Below are positions 42,575 to 51,519 of a DNA stretch of 64,000 nt, one piece after another. Source of the DNA: DATCMU01 sp036563245 (lineage in GTDB: Bacteria; Pseudomonadota; Alphaproteobacteria; Rhizobiales; Devosiaceae); NCBI GenBank assembly GCA_036563245.1, contig DATCMU010000031.1, forward strand, positions 1 through 64,000. The letters are read 5' to 3'. A program made the position numbers and the translations under genes. Numbering within the stretch: the stretch's first letter is position 1; the number at the start of each line of letters is the position of its first letter. A model generated the notes under the pieces. That model made no database searches. It was not told where the DNA came from and saw nothing but the letters and a program-made list of their open reading frames with translations.

Positions 42575-42901
42575 TCAGCGCCGGCTTTCGTTGTAGAGCG
42601 TTGCGGCGCGCGCGCCGGATCGACAGTAGCCAAGCACCGGCTTGCCCACGTCGCGGCACATGGCCTTGAACTGGGCAACCTGGTTGGCCGTCGCCGCGCC
42701 GGAAACCGGCAGGTAGACGGTCTTGATCCCGAATTGCTCGGCAACACGGGATATGTCCGAGTAACTGGGCTGGCCCCAGCTTTCGTTGTCAGGCCGGGCG
42801 CAGACGATGGTCTTGTATCCCGCCTGCGCCGCGACGCGAACGTCATCTGGCTGGATCTGGCCGGAAATCCCGTAGTCGGCACTCAGGGTCTGGATGTGCA
42901 T
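42575..42901 (-). CDS. DUF442 / TIGR01244 family sulfurtransferase
   Basis: 108-residue rhodanese/phosphatase-fold protein with the active-site loop CRSGARA (Cys93), the CxxGxR pattern of DUF442. These domains move sulfane sulfur and are found as the N-terminal part of Blh-type persulfide dioxygenases. Here it is a separate gene 108 bp downstream of the blh-like gene. Two ATGs are close together; the second (42899-42901) has AGAGG at a proper 8-nt distance, whereas the first (42905-42907) is too close to it, so the second is preferred. It probably detoxifies persulfide together with the dioxygenase. Confidence 0.88.
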   Translation of the reverse strand: MHIQTLSADYGISGQIQPDDVRVAAQAGYKTIVCARPDNESWGQPSYSDISRVAEQFGIKTVYLPVSGAATANQVAQFKAMCRDVGKPVLGYCRSGARAATLYNESRR

Positions 42902-43009
42902 ATGCATGTCCTCTTTGGGTTGTTTGCGGTCGAAAATCGGGCAAAGGGAAACCCTCGGGCCACGCCAATGAGCGCGACCCGGGTCTTCAGGCTGACGGCG
43001 AATGCCGGA

Positions 43010-43906
43010 TCAGAGGGTGTTCACGGGGACCTTCAGGAAGGTCCGGCCATCCTTGTCCTTGGGCGGAAGCTGCCCGGCGCGCATGTTCACCTGCAGGGAA
43101 GGAATGATCAGCTTGGGCATGGCCAGGGTCGCGTCCCGCTCGGTGCGCATCTTGACGAAATCGTCCTCCGTCACCCCGTCACGGGCGTGTACGTTGTGCT
43201 TGCGCTCGTCCGCCACAGTGGTCTCCCACTGGATATTGCGGCCGTTCGGGCCGTAGTCGTGGCACATGAACAGGCGCGTCTCGCCGGGCAGTTCGAGCAC
43301 GCGGCGGATCGAGTGGAACAGGGTGCGCGCGTCGCCGCCGGGGAAATCGGCCCGGGCTGACCCAGCATCGGGCATGAACAGGGTGTCGCCGACGAACGCG
43401 GCGTCGCCCACCACATAGGTCATGCAGGCCGGGGTATGGCCTGGAGTATAGATGGCATGCAGCGTCATCTTGCCTATGGCGATCTCGTCGCCATCAACGA
43501 ACAGATGATCGAACTGCGAACCGTCGCGCTGGAACTCCGTGCCCTCGTTGAAGACCTTGCCGAAAGTTTCCTGGACCACGGTGATCTTGTCGCCGATGCC
43601 CAGCTTGCCGCCCAGCTTCTGCTGGATATAGGGAGCGGCGGACAGGTGGTCGGCATGCACGTGGGTCTCAAGAAGCCACTCGACCTTCCAGCCCTTGTCC
43701 TGGATATACTCAATGATCCGATCGGCCCCGGCATAGGTGATCCGGCCCGAGGCATAGTCGAAGTCCATGACAGAATCGATCACCGCGCAGGCGTCCGAAT
43801 CGGGATCCTTGACCACATAGGAAATGGTGTTGGTGGCCTCATCGAAGAACGGCACGACAAGCGGCTTGACCGAGATATCGCTGGCGAAAGCAAGGGTTCC
43901 AGACAT
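43010..43906 (-). CDS. blh: persulfide dioxygenase-like metallo-beta-lactamase fold protein (Blh type)
   Basis: 298-residue metallo-beta-lactamase fold protein. The metal site is THVHADHL (His82, His84, Asp86, His87), with the further ligands in YTPGHTPACM, VGDTLFMPDAGSARAD and FMCHDYGPNGR. This last set, with MPDAGSAR, is shared by Blh and ETHE1-type persulfide dioxygenases, which oxidise glutathione persulfide to sulfite. Divergent from an ArsR-type gene with the BigR cysteine pair and operator, it is best read as the blh of a BigR locus. The ATG at 43904-43906 begins MSGTLAFASD; the frame to 44023 is not supported. Confidence 0.9.
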   Translation of the reverse strand: MSGTLAFASDISVKPLVVPFFDEATNTISYVVKDPDSDACAVIDSVMDFDYASGRITYAGADRIIEYIQDKGWKVEWLLETHVHADHLSAAPYIQQKLGGKLGIGDKITVVQETFGKVFNEGTEFQRDGSQFDHLFVDGDEIAIGKMTLHAIYTPGHTPACMTYVVGDAAFVGDTLFMPDAGSARADFPGGDARTLFHSIRRVLELPGETRLFMCHDYGPNGRNIQWETTVADERKHNVHARDGVTEDDFVKMRTERDATLAMPKLIIPSLQVNMRAGQLPPKDKDGRTFLKVPVNTL

Positions 43907-44247
43907 CGTTATCACCTCGAAATTGCGCGTGTCGCCTCGCATTTGCGAACGCCGGCACGCTGTTAAGACGAAGGCCATTGCGCCTTGCGGCTGGTGAAAC
44001 CGGGCAAATGCCCTTATATACACCCTTCGGTGGCCTCAGGCAGCACGCAGCTCCCAAGGCCCGATGCAATCCGACGCGACCGGCGGTGCATTCTCCCGTG
44101 CCCGCCTGCCAACAAGAGGATGTGCAATGCGCATCACCCGAAGCGGTCTCGATCCTGTTCACGGGGCATCCGATGCCCTGATTGAAACGAGGGACGAGAC
44201 CAAACCGACATTTTGCACTAGCCAGATCGTCAGGCTCTTGCATTTAT
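43907..44247 (-). other. long untranslated leader of blh, no gene seen
   Basis: About 330 nt lie between the expected transcription start of the blh promoter and its start codon. Frames on both strands give only low-complexity, cysteine- and arginine-rich products without family resemblance. A TATATA-like element near 44016-44021 could be a second minus-strand promoter. Nothing else is evident. Confidence 0.5.
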
Positions 44248-44267
44248 ATATTAGCATGTACTAATAT
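44238..44267 (+). promoter_or_regulatory. candidate promoter of bigR
   Basis: TTGCAT (44238-44243) and TAATAT (44262-44267) with an 18-nt spacer. The -10 box coincides with the right arm of the operator, so BigR would repress its own gene. Confidence 0.45.
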
Positions 44268-44273
44268 GGTCAA
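44245..44273 (-). promoter_or_regulatory. sigma-70 promoter of blh
   Basis: On the minus strand TTGACC (44268-44273) and TATATA (44245-44250) are separated by exactly 17 nt. The inverted repeat fills the spacer and reaches into the -10 box, the classical position for repression. Confidence 0.7.
44248..44267. promoter_or_regulatory. BigR operator between bigR and blh
   Basis: Perfect inverted repeat ATATTAG (44248-44254) - N6 - CTAATAT (44261-44267). BigR from Xylella and Agrobacterium is known to bind an AT-rich palindrome over the blh promoter and to release it after persulfide-driven disulfide formation. Confidence 0.8.
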
Positions 44274-44274
44274 G

Positions 44275-44592
44275 ATGTCAGCAGCAGAAATGAGTGTGCA
44301 TGCGGAGGACGCCGCCCAGCTCCTTACCGCGATGGCCAACCAGAAGCGCCTGATGATCCTTTGTCACCTTCTGGACGAGGAACTCAGCGTGAACGAACTG
44401 GCCGAGCGCGTGGAACTGGGACAGTCGCCGCTCTCGCAGCACCTGGCGAAACTTCGGGCCCTGGGACTGGTGTCCACGCGTCGCGTCGGGCAGCAGATCT
44501 ACTATCGCCTCGCTTCAGAAGAGGTGTCGGGCGTATTGCAGACCCTTTACGGGATCTACTGCGCTCCGGTCTCAGCCAAGACCATGGCCTGA
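44275..44592 (+). CDS. bigR: ArsR-family persulfide-responsive repressor BigR
   Basis: Winged-helix repressor of about 105 residues. The recognition helix region is ELGQSPLSQHLAKLRALGLV, followed by the wing STRRVGQQIYYRL. Two cysteines, in LMILCHLL and GIYCAPVS, are 66 residues apart, the same spacing as Cys42/Cys108 of known BigR, whose disulfide or trisulfide formation switches off DNA binding. Start choice is uncertain: ATG at 44266 overlaps the operator, 44275 and 44290 follow the predicted transcription start, and no strong ribosome binding site decides. Divergent from blh and followed after 10 bp by the convergent ABC gene. Confidence 0.88.
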   Translation: MSAAEMSVHAEDAAQLLTAMANQKRLMILCHLLDEELSVNELAERVELGQSPLSQHLAKLRALGLVSTRRVGQQIYYRLASEEVSGVLQTLYGIYCAPVSAKTMA

Positions 44593-44602
44593 GGACGGCG
44601 CC

Positions 44603-46480
44603 CTACTCCGCCGCCTCGTTTTCTCCCGCGCCGATGAAACCACCGGACTGCCTGGCCCATAGCCGGGCATAGTGGCCGCCGCGCGTGAGCAAGTCTGCGT
44701 GGGAGCCCTGCTCGACGATCCGGCCTTCGTCCAGCACGATCAGGCGATCCAGAGCCGCAATGGTCGACAGCCGATGGGCGATAGCCAGGACGGTCTTGCC
44801 CTGCATGAGTTGTTCCAACTGCCCCTGGATGGCCGCTTCGATCTCGGAGTCCAACGCCGACGTTGCTTCGTCAAGCACAAGGATGGGCGCGTCCTTGAGC
44901 AGGACGCGGGCGATTGCGATCCGCTGGCGCTGGCCGCCGGACAGCTTGACGCCCCGCTCGCCAACTTCGGCGTCATAGCCCTTGCGGCCGCGCTGATCGA
45001 CAAGCCGGGAGATGAAGTCGTCCGCCTCGGCAAGGCGGGCGGCGACAATCATGTCTTCGTCGCTGGCAGAAGGTCGGCCTGCCTTGATATTGGCGCGCAC
45101 CGAGCGGTGAAAGAGCGCGGTATCCTGGGTGGCCACGCCGATGCTGGCGCGCAACGAGTCCTGCGTCACCCTTGCGATATCCTGCCCGTCGATCAGGATA
45201 CGGCCACTGTCGACGTCGTAGAAGCGTAGCAGCAGGTTGACGATGGTGGACTTGCCCGCGCCGGACCGCCCGACCAACCCCACCTTCTCGCCCGGCCCGA
45301 TCGAAAGGTCGAGATTGGCGACAACGCCCCTGTCTCCCACATAGCCGAAGCTGACATTCTCGAAGCGGACCTCGCCTTGCGTCGTGTGCAGGGGCCTGGC
45401 ATCGGGGGCATCGACCAGTCCGAGTGGTTGCGCAATTGTCTCCATGGCGTTCTGGACCACACCAAAGCTGCGCATCAGGCCGTTGAGTTGCCCCATGAGG
45501 CGGCCAAGCATCATGTTCAGTCGCAAGACGAGGCTGAGCGAAAACGCCACCGCACCAACCGAAATGCGCCCGTCGGCCCATAGCTGGATCGCAAGGCCGC
45601 CGAACAGGATCAGCATGATCGCGGACTGCAGGCCAAGGGCCGCGCGCATGCCCGTCACGACCCGGGTCAGCGAGGTCGCGGCGCCAAGGTATCGCTCGAA
45701 TCCGTCCTGCACGTAGCGATCGCCCTCTTCCTCGGAGGAAAAGAGCTTGAGGGTCTGGATATTGGAAAAGGTGTCGACCACACGCCCGTTCAGGGCCGAT
45801 CCCGCCTCGGCATTCGCGGCGGCCAGCCTGCGCATGCGCGGAATGAAATAGGACGCGAGGAACGCGAAGGTGACCAGCCAGACCACGACCAGCACGAGCA
45901 TGCGCCAGTCGAGTTGAACAAACAGGAGCATGGTGGTGGTGGCGAACAGGGCGAAGGCCCAGCCAATCTGGATGACATTGCCGATGAAATCGCCCATGGC
46001 GCTGGCGGCCTGCGAAACCTTGGTGACAAGGCGCCCGGCGAAATCATTGTTGAAAAAGGCCATGTTCTGGCGCGAGACGTGCGAATAGGCCTGCCACATG
46101 ACCAGCGAATTGAAGCTGCGGCCGATGGTTTGCCCGTCGACCAGCGCCAGAAGCGAGGGCGCAAGGAAGCGCCCGACCAGGATCGACCCGACCATGAGCG
46201 CAAGCTCCACGCGGTGGGCGGCAACCAGTCCGACCCAGCCGGCAGCGGCGTTTCCGGTGTCCAGGATATCGACCAGACGACCCATGTAGTAGAAGAACAC
46301 CACGTCGAACAGCGAGGTGATGCCTGTCAGCACCAGCAGGGCGACGTGCGGCCACTTCGCCTGGCTGACATAATGCCAGAAGAACGGCCAGACGCTCGAC
46401 GGCGGCTGCAAGGCCTGACGTCGCCGAAACGGGTCGATCCATTTCTCGAAGAGACTGCTTATCCAGAGCAGCGGGCGCAT
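44603..46480 (-). CDS. ABC exporter half-transporter (ABCB type), second of pair
   Basis: 625-residue fusion of a six-helix transmembrane domain (about residues 40-330) and an ATPase domain (about 370-605). Walker A is GRSGAGKST, the signature is LSGGQRQRIAIA, Walker B plus catalytic Glu is ILVLDEATSA, and the switch His is IAHRLST; all are intact. It lies 72 bp downstream of a homologous half-transporter gene on the same strand, so the two products probably form a heterodimer. The substrate is not readable from sequence; lipids or drugs are typical of the family. Confidence 0.92.
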   Translation of the reverse strand: MRPLLWISSLFEKWIDPFRRRQALQPPSSVWPFFWHYVSQAKWPHVALLVLTGITSLFDVVFFYYMGRLVDILDTGNAAAGWVGLVAAHRVELALMVGSILVGRFLAPSLLALVDGQTIGRSFNSLVMWQAYSHVSRQNMAFFNNDFAGRLVTKVSQAASAMGDFIGNVIQIGWAFALFATTTMLLFVQLDWRMLVLVVVWLVTFAFLASYFIPRMRRLAAANAEAGSALNGRVVDTFSNIQTLKLFSSEEEGDRYVQDGFERYLGAATSLTRVVTGMRAALGLQSAIMLILFGGLAIQLWADGRISVGAVAFSLSLVLRLNMMLGRLMGQLNGLMRSFGVVQNAMETIAQPLGLVDAPDARPLHTTQGEVRFENVSFGYVGDRGVVANLDLSIGPGEKVGLVGRSGAGKSTIVNLLLRFYDVDSGRILIDGQDIARVTQDSLRASIGVATQDTALFHRSVRANIKAGRPSASDEDMIVAARLAEADDFISRLVDQRGRKGYDAEVGERGVKLSGGQRQRIAIARVLLKDAPILVLDEATSALDSEIEAAIQGQLEQLMQGKTVLAIAHRLSTIAALDRLIVLDEGRIVEQGSHADLLTRGGHYARLWARQSGGFIGAGENEAAE

Positions 46481-46552
46481 GAAACCTTCCAGACTTGCCC
46501 ATCCCGACGCAGCACGAGGGGGGACTCGGCTGCGGCGGCAGGCCGGTCCACG

Positions 46553-48406
46553 CTATTCCGCGGCAGCGGCGCTGTCATCATCGGCCTGAATGAAGCCGCC
46601 GGACTGGCGCTGCCAGAGCCGCGCGTAGTGTCCGCCGCGCTCCAGCAGTTCCGCATGGGTGCCCTGTTCGACAACCTTGCCCGCATCGAGCACCACGAGG
46701 CGATCCATCGCCGCGATGGTGGAGAGGCGATGGGCAATGGCAATCACCGTCTTGTTGCGCATGAGCATGTCGAGTTGCCCCTGGATGGCGGCTTCCACCT
46801 CCGAATCGAGGGCTGAGGTCGCCTCATCGAGGACCAGGATCGGCGCGTCCTTGAGCAGCACGCGGGCGATGGCAAGGCGTTGGCGCTGGCCGCCCGAAAG
46901 CTTCACGCCGCGCTCGCCCACATGCGCATCATAGCCCCGACGCCCGCCGGAATCGCTCAGTTGAAGAATGAATTCGTGAGCTTCGGCGAGCCTTGCGGCC
47001 TCGAACATTTCTTCTTCGGTGGCCTCGGGGCGGCCATACATGATGTTTTCCCGAACGGAGCGATGCAGGAGCGAGGTATCCTGGGTCACCACGCCGATAT
47101 TGGCGCGCAGCGACTCCTGGGTGACTTCGGCAATATCGTAGCCATCGATGGTAATGATGCCGGACTCGCGATCGTAGAAACGCAAGAGTAGGTTGACCAG
47201 GGTGGACTTGCCCGCGCCCGACCTGCCGACGAGGCCGATCTTCTCGCCTGCGGCGATATCGAGGTCGAGATCCTCGATCACGCCGCCCTTCTTGCCATAG
47301 TGGAAACTCACGCCGCGGAAGCGGATATCGCCCCTGGCGCGCGGCATGGCCTTGGCTTCGGGCTTGTCGAGCACCAGGCGCGGCAGCGAAAACGAGTTGA
47401 TCCCGTCCTGCACCGTTCCGATATTCTCGAACAGCGCCGACATTTCCCACATGATCCACTGGCTCATGCCATAAAGGCGCAAGACAAGGCCCGCCGCGGC
47501 AGCAACGGCACCCGGGGTGACCGCATTGCCCAGCCACAGCGAGATGCCGATCCAGCCCACCGAGAACAGCAACAGCGAATTGAGCGCATGGATGGCAACG
47601 TTCAGGATCGTGGCCATCCGCATCTGGCTGTGGACGGTCAAAAGGAAATCCTGCATCGCGGAGCGCGCAAATTCCTCTTCGCGCCGCGAATGCGAGAACA
47701 GTTTGACGGTTGCTATATTGGTGTAGCTGTCGACGATCCGGCCGGTCATCGTCGAGCGGGCATCGGCCTGCCTCTCCGAAATCTGAGCCAGGCGCGGCAC
47801 AAAATACCACATGAGCGCGGAATAGCCGGCAAGCCAGACGAGGAACGGCACGGCAAGCCGCCAGTCATTGGACGCCGCGAGCACGATCGCCCCGAGAAAA
47901 TAGACCACGACGTAATTGAGAACGTCGAGCAGCTTCATCACCGTTTCGCGCACCGCGAGCGCGGTCTGCATCAGCTTTGCCGCGACGCGGCCGGCGAACT
48001 CGTCCTGGAAATAGCTCATGGACTGGCGCAACATGTAGCGGTGCACCATCCAGCGGACCCTTTGGGGGAAGTTCCCCATCAGCGTCTGGTGAATGATCTG
48101 GGAGTGGATGAATACCACCCCCGGCAGGCCGACCAGGACCAGTGCACCCATGAGTGCAAGGCGGCCGCCTTCGTCGGCGAGGAATGTCTCGCGGTTTGCC
48201 CTTGAAAGCCAGTCGACGACCTGGCCCAGGAAGCCGAACAGCATGACCTCGAAAATCGCAATGGTCGTGGTGAGCACGGCCATGAGGGCAAGCCAGCGCT
48301 TGGCCCCGTTCATGTAGTGAAGGCAGAACGCAACGAGCCCCTTGGGCGGCTGCGAGGGCGCCTCGGATGGATAGGGGTCGAGTCGGCTTTCAAACCAGCT
48401 CAGCAT
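46553..48406 (-). CDS. ABC exporter half-transporter (ABCB type), first of pair
   Basis: 617-residue half-transporter with N-terminal transmembrane domain and C-terminal ATPase, with GRSGAGKST, LSGGQRQRLAIA, ILVLDEATSA and IAHRLST. Both proteins of the pair keep a catalytic glutamate, unlike strongly asymmetric heterodimers with one degenerate ATP site. The sequence is clearly similar to the downstream gene, for example in the shared GVKLSGGQRQR and IAIAHRLSTIAA-like regions, suggesting an old tandem duplication. The start at 48404-48406 begins MLSWFESRLDP, matching the MRPLLWISSLFEKWIDP start pattern of its partner. Confidence 0.92.
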   Translation of the reverse strand: MLSWFESRLDPYPSEAPSQPPKGLVAFCLHYMNGAKRWLALMAVLTTTIAIFEVMLFGFLGQVVDWLSRANRETFLADEGGRLALMGALVLVGLPGVVFIHSQIIHQTLMGNFPQRVRWMVHRYMLRQSMSYFQDEFAGRVAAKLMQTALAVRETVMKLLDVLNYVVVYFLGAIVLAASNDWRLAVPFLVWLAGYSALMWYFVPRLAQISERQADARSTMTGRIVDSYTNIATVKLFSHSRREEEFARSAMQDFLLTVHSQMRMATILNVAIHALNSLLLFSVGWIGISLWLGNAVTPGAVAAAAGLVLRLYGMSQWIMWEMSALFENIGTVQDGINSFSLPRLVLDKPEAKAMPRARGDIRFRGVSFHYGKKGGVIEDLDLDIAAGEKIGLVGRSGAGKSTLVNLLLRFYDRESGIITIDGYDIAEVTQESLRANIGVVTQDTSLLHRSVRENIMYGRPEATEEEMFEAARLAEAHEFILQLSDSGGRRGYDAHVGERGVKLSGGQRQRLAIARVLLKDAPILVLDEATSALDSEVEAAIQGQLDMLMRNKTVIAIAHRLSTIAAMDRLVVLDAGKVVEQGTHAELLERGGHYARLWQRQSGGFIQADDDSAAAAE

Positions 48407-48717
48407 GGATCACCTGCGGTCACGGGGTTTGCGCACCCCACGCGACCAGGGGCGCATGCGAGTTGCGGCGGTTGCTCCATCGATCCAGGATCGTCCGGCA
48501 TCAAGTGCCCGGGCGCCAGACAAGTGCAACGCCAACAAGATTATCACCGTCGCATGTATCTGCCTACTGCTTCGGTGTGACACTCGCGCACCGGTTCCAG
48601 GCCAATTCGCACGGTTCGGGCATTTCACCGACGGACCGACCGACACTGCCGGTTGCCAAGGCGCATTCGCATCGGCATCGTGCCCGCCAGAAACAGGGAA
48701 CGAACGAGACGCGAATC
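48407..48717. other. intergenic region between the ABC exporter pair and pepN
   Basis: 311 bp between divergent genes. It must hold promoters for both, but I could not pick convincing -35/-10 pairs on either strand; a GATAAT on the minus strand near 48540 is the only hint. In-frame sequence upstream of the pepN ATG has no aminopeptidase similarity. Confidence 0.5.
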
Positions 48718-51360
48718 ATGCGCACCGAAGACGGCCAGACAATCTTTCTCAAGGATTATGCCGCCAGCCCCTATTGCATCCGCAAGGTCGAGATGCGCGT
48801 GGAGTTCTGGAGTGAGCGCACCATCATTCAGTCGCACCTGTTCGTGGAGCCGCTTCAGGGCACCCACAGCGACACGCCCTTGCGGCTTGACGGAGAGGAC
48901 CTGCAGCTCAATTCGATCGCCATCGACGGCGCGCCCATCGCGCATGACTCTTACGAAACTAACGAATTCGCCCTGACGATCTTCTCGCCACCGGAACGCC
49001 CGTTCGTGGTGGAGACGGAAGTGATCCTACGCCCGCAGGACAATACAAAGCTCATGGGGCTCTATCGGTCCAACGGGATATGGTGCACCCAGTGCGAGCC
49101 GGAAGGGTTCCGGCGCATCACCTACTTCATCGACCGGCCCGACAATCTGGCGACCTTCCGCGTCACCATGGTCGCCGACCGGCAGGAGGCGCCGGTGCTT
49201 CTCGCCAACGGAAACCCGGTGGAAAGTGGGGATGCCGGCAGCGGACGCCATTATGCGGTGTGGGAGGACCCGTTCCCAAAGCCGGCCTATCTGTTCGCCA
49301 TGGTGGCCGGGGACCTGGGAAAGATCGAGGACAGGTTCACCACCCTGTCCGGTCGGGACGTGGCGCTGGCCATCTACTGCGAGCATGGCAAGCAGGACCA
49401 GTGCCTTTATGCCATGGACGCGCTCAAGCGCTCGATGGCCTGGGACGAGCGCCGCTTCGGCCGCGAATACGATCTCGACGTGTTCAACATCGTCGCGGTG
49501 AGCGATTTCAACTTCGGCGCCATGGAAAACAAGGGGCTGAACATATTCAATGACCGGTATGTGCTCGCCCGGCCCGAAGTTGCGACTGATGCCGACTACG
49601 CCAATGTCGAGAGCGTGATTGCCCACGAATATTTCCACAACTGGACGGGCAACCGCATCACCTGCCGCGACTGGTTCCAGCTCTGCCTCAAGGAGGGCCT
49701 GACGGTCTTTCGCGACCAGGAATTCACCTCGGACGAGCGTTCTCGGCCCGTCAAGCGCATCGAGGACGTTCGCGCCCTGCGCACCCAGCAGTTCCCCGAG
49801 GATGGCGGGCCCCTCGCCCACCCCGCGCGTCCCGACAGCTACCGCGAGATCAACAATTTCTACACCGCGACGGTCTACGAGAAGGGCGCCGAGATCGTGC
49901 GCATGCTGGCGACGCTCTTGGGCGAGGAGCGCTTCCGGGCAGGCATGGACCTCTATTTCGAGCGGCACGACGGCGAAGCCACCACCATCGAGGCGTTCAT
50001 CGGCGCATTCGAGGCCGCCAACCAGGTCGATCTCGGCCAATTCCAGAAATGGTACCTGCAGGCGGGCACGCCCACGGTCACGGCCAGCGACCGCTACGAC
50101 CCCGCGACCCGCACCTATACCCTTACCCTGAGCCAGAAGACCGACCCCACGCCCGGCCAGCCGGTCAAGGAGCCGATGCTTATTCCGGTCCGTTTTGGCC
50201 TGATCGGACCAAACGGTAACCCGGCAAGCTGGACGGCAGCGAGTGGCGCCGCAATCGACGATGACATCATCCGGCTCGACAGGGAAAAGGTCGAACTGGT
50301 GTTCGAGGGGGTGGCCAATCGGCCGGTGCCTTCGCTCATGCGAGGCTTTTCGGCCCCGGTCCGGCTGGAGGACAGTCTCTCCGAAGAAGACAGGTTCTTC
50401 CTTGCCCGCCACGATGCCGATCCGTTCAACCGCTGGCAGGCCCTGCAGGACGTAGCGACCGCCTTGATGGCGAGCGCGGTTCGCCGCGGTGGCGAGATTG
50501 ATGCCGCAGGGGCGGAAAAGCTCGCCGATGCACTCGCCGACACCCTCGACCGCGACGATATCGACGACCAGTTCAAGTCCCTCGCGCTGTCGTTGCCAAG
50601 CGAGACGAACCTGGCGCGTGCGCTTGGCACCGATGTCGACCCGCAGGCGGTGCACGACGTGCGCGGCGCGCTGATGGCCGACCTGGGTACCCGCCTTTCA
50701 ACTAGGCTCGGCGAGGCGTATGAACAGTCTGCCATTGGCGGCGACTACACCCAGGACGCCGAGCAGGTGCGCAAGCGTGCGTTACGCAACCAGTGTCTTG
50801 CGCTGCTGGTGGCGAACCGGGCACCGGCGTCCCTCGACCTCGCCCGCGCCCAATATGACGGAGCCGACAACATGACCGACCGGATCGCAGCTCTTGGCGC
50901 GCTTGTCTCGGTCTGGGCGGACGACGCCGTCCGCCTGCTTGGCGACTTCCGCAAGAGGTTCGGCGGCGATCCGCTGGTGTTCGACAAATGGCTCGCCCTG
51001 AATGCAGGGGCCCCGGATGAGGGATGCCTGCCGCGCATCGAGGCCCTGCTGGCGGAGCCCGATTTCCCGCGCAACAATCCCAACCGCCTGCGGGCGCTTG
51101 TCGGTACGTTCGCCATGGCCAACCACGCCCGGTTTGCAAGTCCCGACGGACGAGGATTCCGGTTCGTCGCGGAGTTCTGCGCGGATGTCGACAAGCGCAA
51201 TCCGCAGGTCGCCGCAAGGGTGCTGACGGCTTTCCGCGCATGGACAACCTATGAGCCGGTGCGGCGGGCCGCGGCGCGGGAGGCCCTTGAAGCCATCCGG
51301 GCCAACGCCACGCTTTCGCGCAACACCGGGGACATCCTGGAGCGCACGCTGAACGGTTAG
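48718..51360 (+). CDS. pepN: aminopeptidase N (M1 family)
   Basis: 880-residue cytosolic zinc aminopeptidase of the bacterial PepN type. The exopeptidase motif GAMEN (267-271) and zinc site HEYFHNWTGNR (His303, Glu304, His307) with Glu326 in KEGLTVFRDQEF are intact. The order of an N-terminal beta domain, a catalytic domain, a small beta domain and a long helical C-terminal domain matches E. coli PepN in length. The reading frame extends upstream to 48367, but the ATG at 48718 begins the conserved region. Single gene, followed by a possible transcript-end stem at 51404-51431. Confidence 0.96.
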   Translation: MRTEDGQTIFLKDYAASPYCIRKVEMRVEFWSERTIIQSHLFVEPLQGTHSDTPLRLDGEDLQLNSIAIDGAPIAHDSYETNEFALTIFSPPERPFVVETEVILRPQDNTKLMGLYRSNGIWCTQCEPEGFRRITYFIDRPDNLATFRVTMVADRQEAPVLLANGNPVESGDAGSGRHYAVWEDPFPKPAYLFAMVAGDLGKIEDRFTTLSGRDVALAIYCEHGKQDQCLYAMDALKRSMAWDERRFGREYDLDVFNIVAVSDFNFGAMENKGLNIFNDRYVLARPEVATDADYANVESVIAHEYFHNWTGNRITCRDWFQLCLKEGLTVFRDQEFTSDERSRPVKRIEDVRALRTQQFPEDGGPLAHPARPDSYREINNFYTATVYEKGAEIVRMLATLLGEERFRAGMDLYFERHDGEATTIEAFIGAFEAANQVDLGQFQKWYLQAGTPTVTASDRYDPATRTYTLTLSQKTDPTPGQPVKEPMLIPVRFGLIGPNGNPASWTAASGAAIDDDIIRLDREKVELVFEGVANRPVPSLMRGFSAPVRLEDSLSEEDRFFLARHDADPFNRWQALQDVATALMASAVRRGGEIDAAGAEKLADALADTLDRDDIDDQFKSLALSLPSETNLARALGTDVDPQAVHDVRGALMADLGTRLSTRLGEAYEQSAIGGDYTQDAEQVRKRALRNQCLALLVANRAPASLDLARAQYDGADNMTDRIAALGALVSVWADDAVRLLGDFRKRFGGDPLVFDKWLALNAGAPDEGCLPRIEALLAEPDFPRNNPNRLRALVGTFAMANHARFASPDGRGFRFVAEFCADVDKRNPQVAARVLTAFRAWTTYEPVRRAAAREALEAIRANATLSRNTGDILERTLNG

Positions 51361-51403
51361 AAGAATTTTTCTTCACCGCTAAGTGATTCATCCGACTCTG
51401 GAA

Positions 51404-51431
51404 TTCGGGCCGCGCAAAAAAGTGGCCCGAA
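51404..51431 (+). terminator. stem-loop after pepN, weak terminator candidate
   Basis: TTCGGGCC and GGCCCGAA (8 bp, 12-nt A-rich loop) 44 nt after the pepN stop. No U-tract follows. Confidence 0.35.
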
Positions 51432-51519
51432 AACACTATGGACAAGACTCTGTTAACCGATTCAATCTCTTAGCCGGGCAAGTGATTTGGGCACCAATCC
51501 TTCGGGACTGGAGGGGACA

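Noticed and set aside
43839..44243. 134-codon minus-strand frame in the blh leader
   Set aside because: Cys/Arg-rich product, no family resemblance, and it overlaps the start of blh in a different frame.
48367..48717. In-frame extension of pepN upstream of the chosen ATG
   Set aside because: The additional 117 codons have no aminopeptidase similarity and overlap the start region of the divergent ABC exporter gene.
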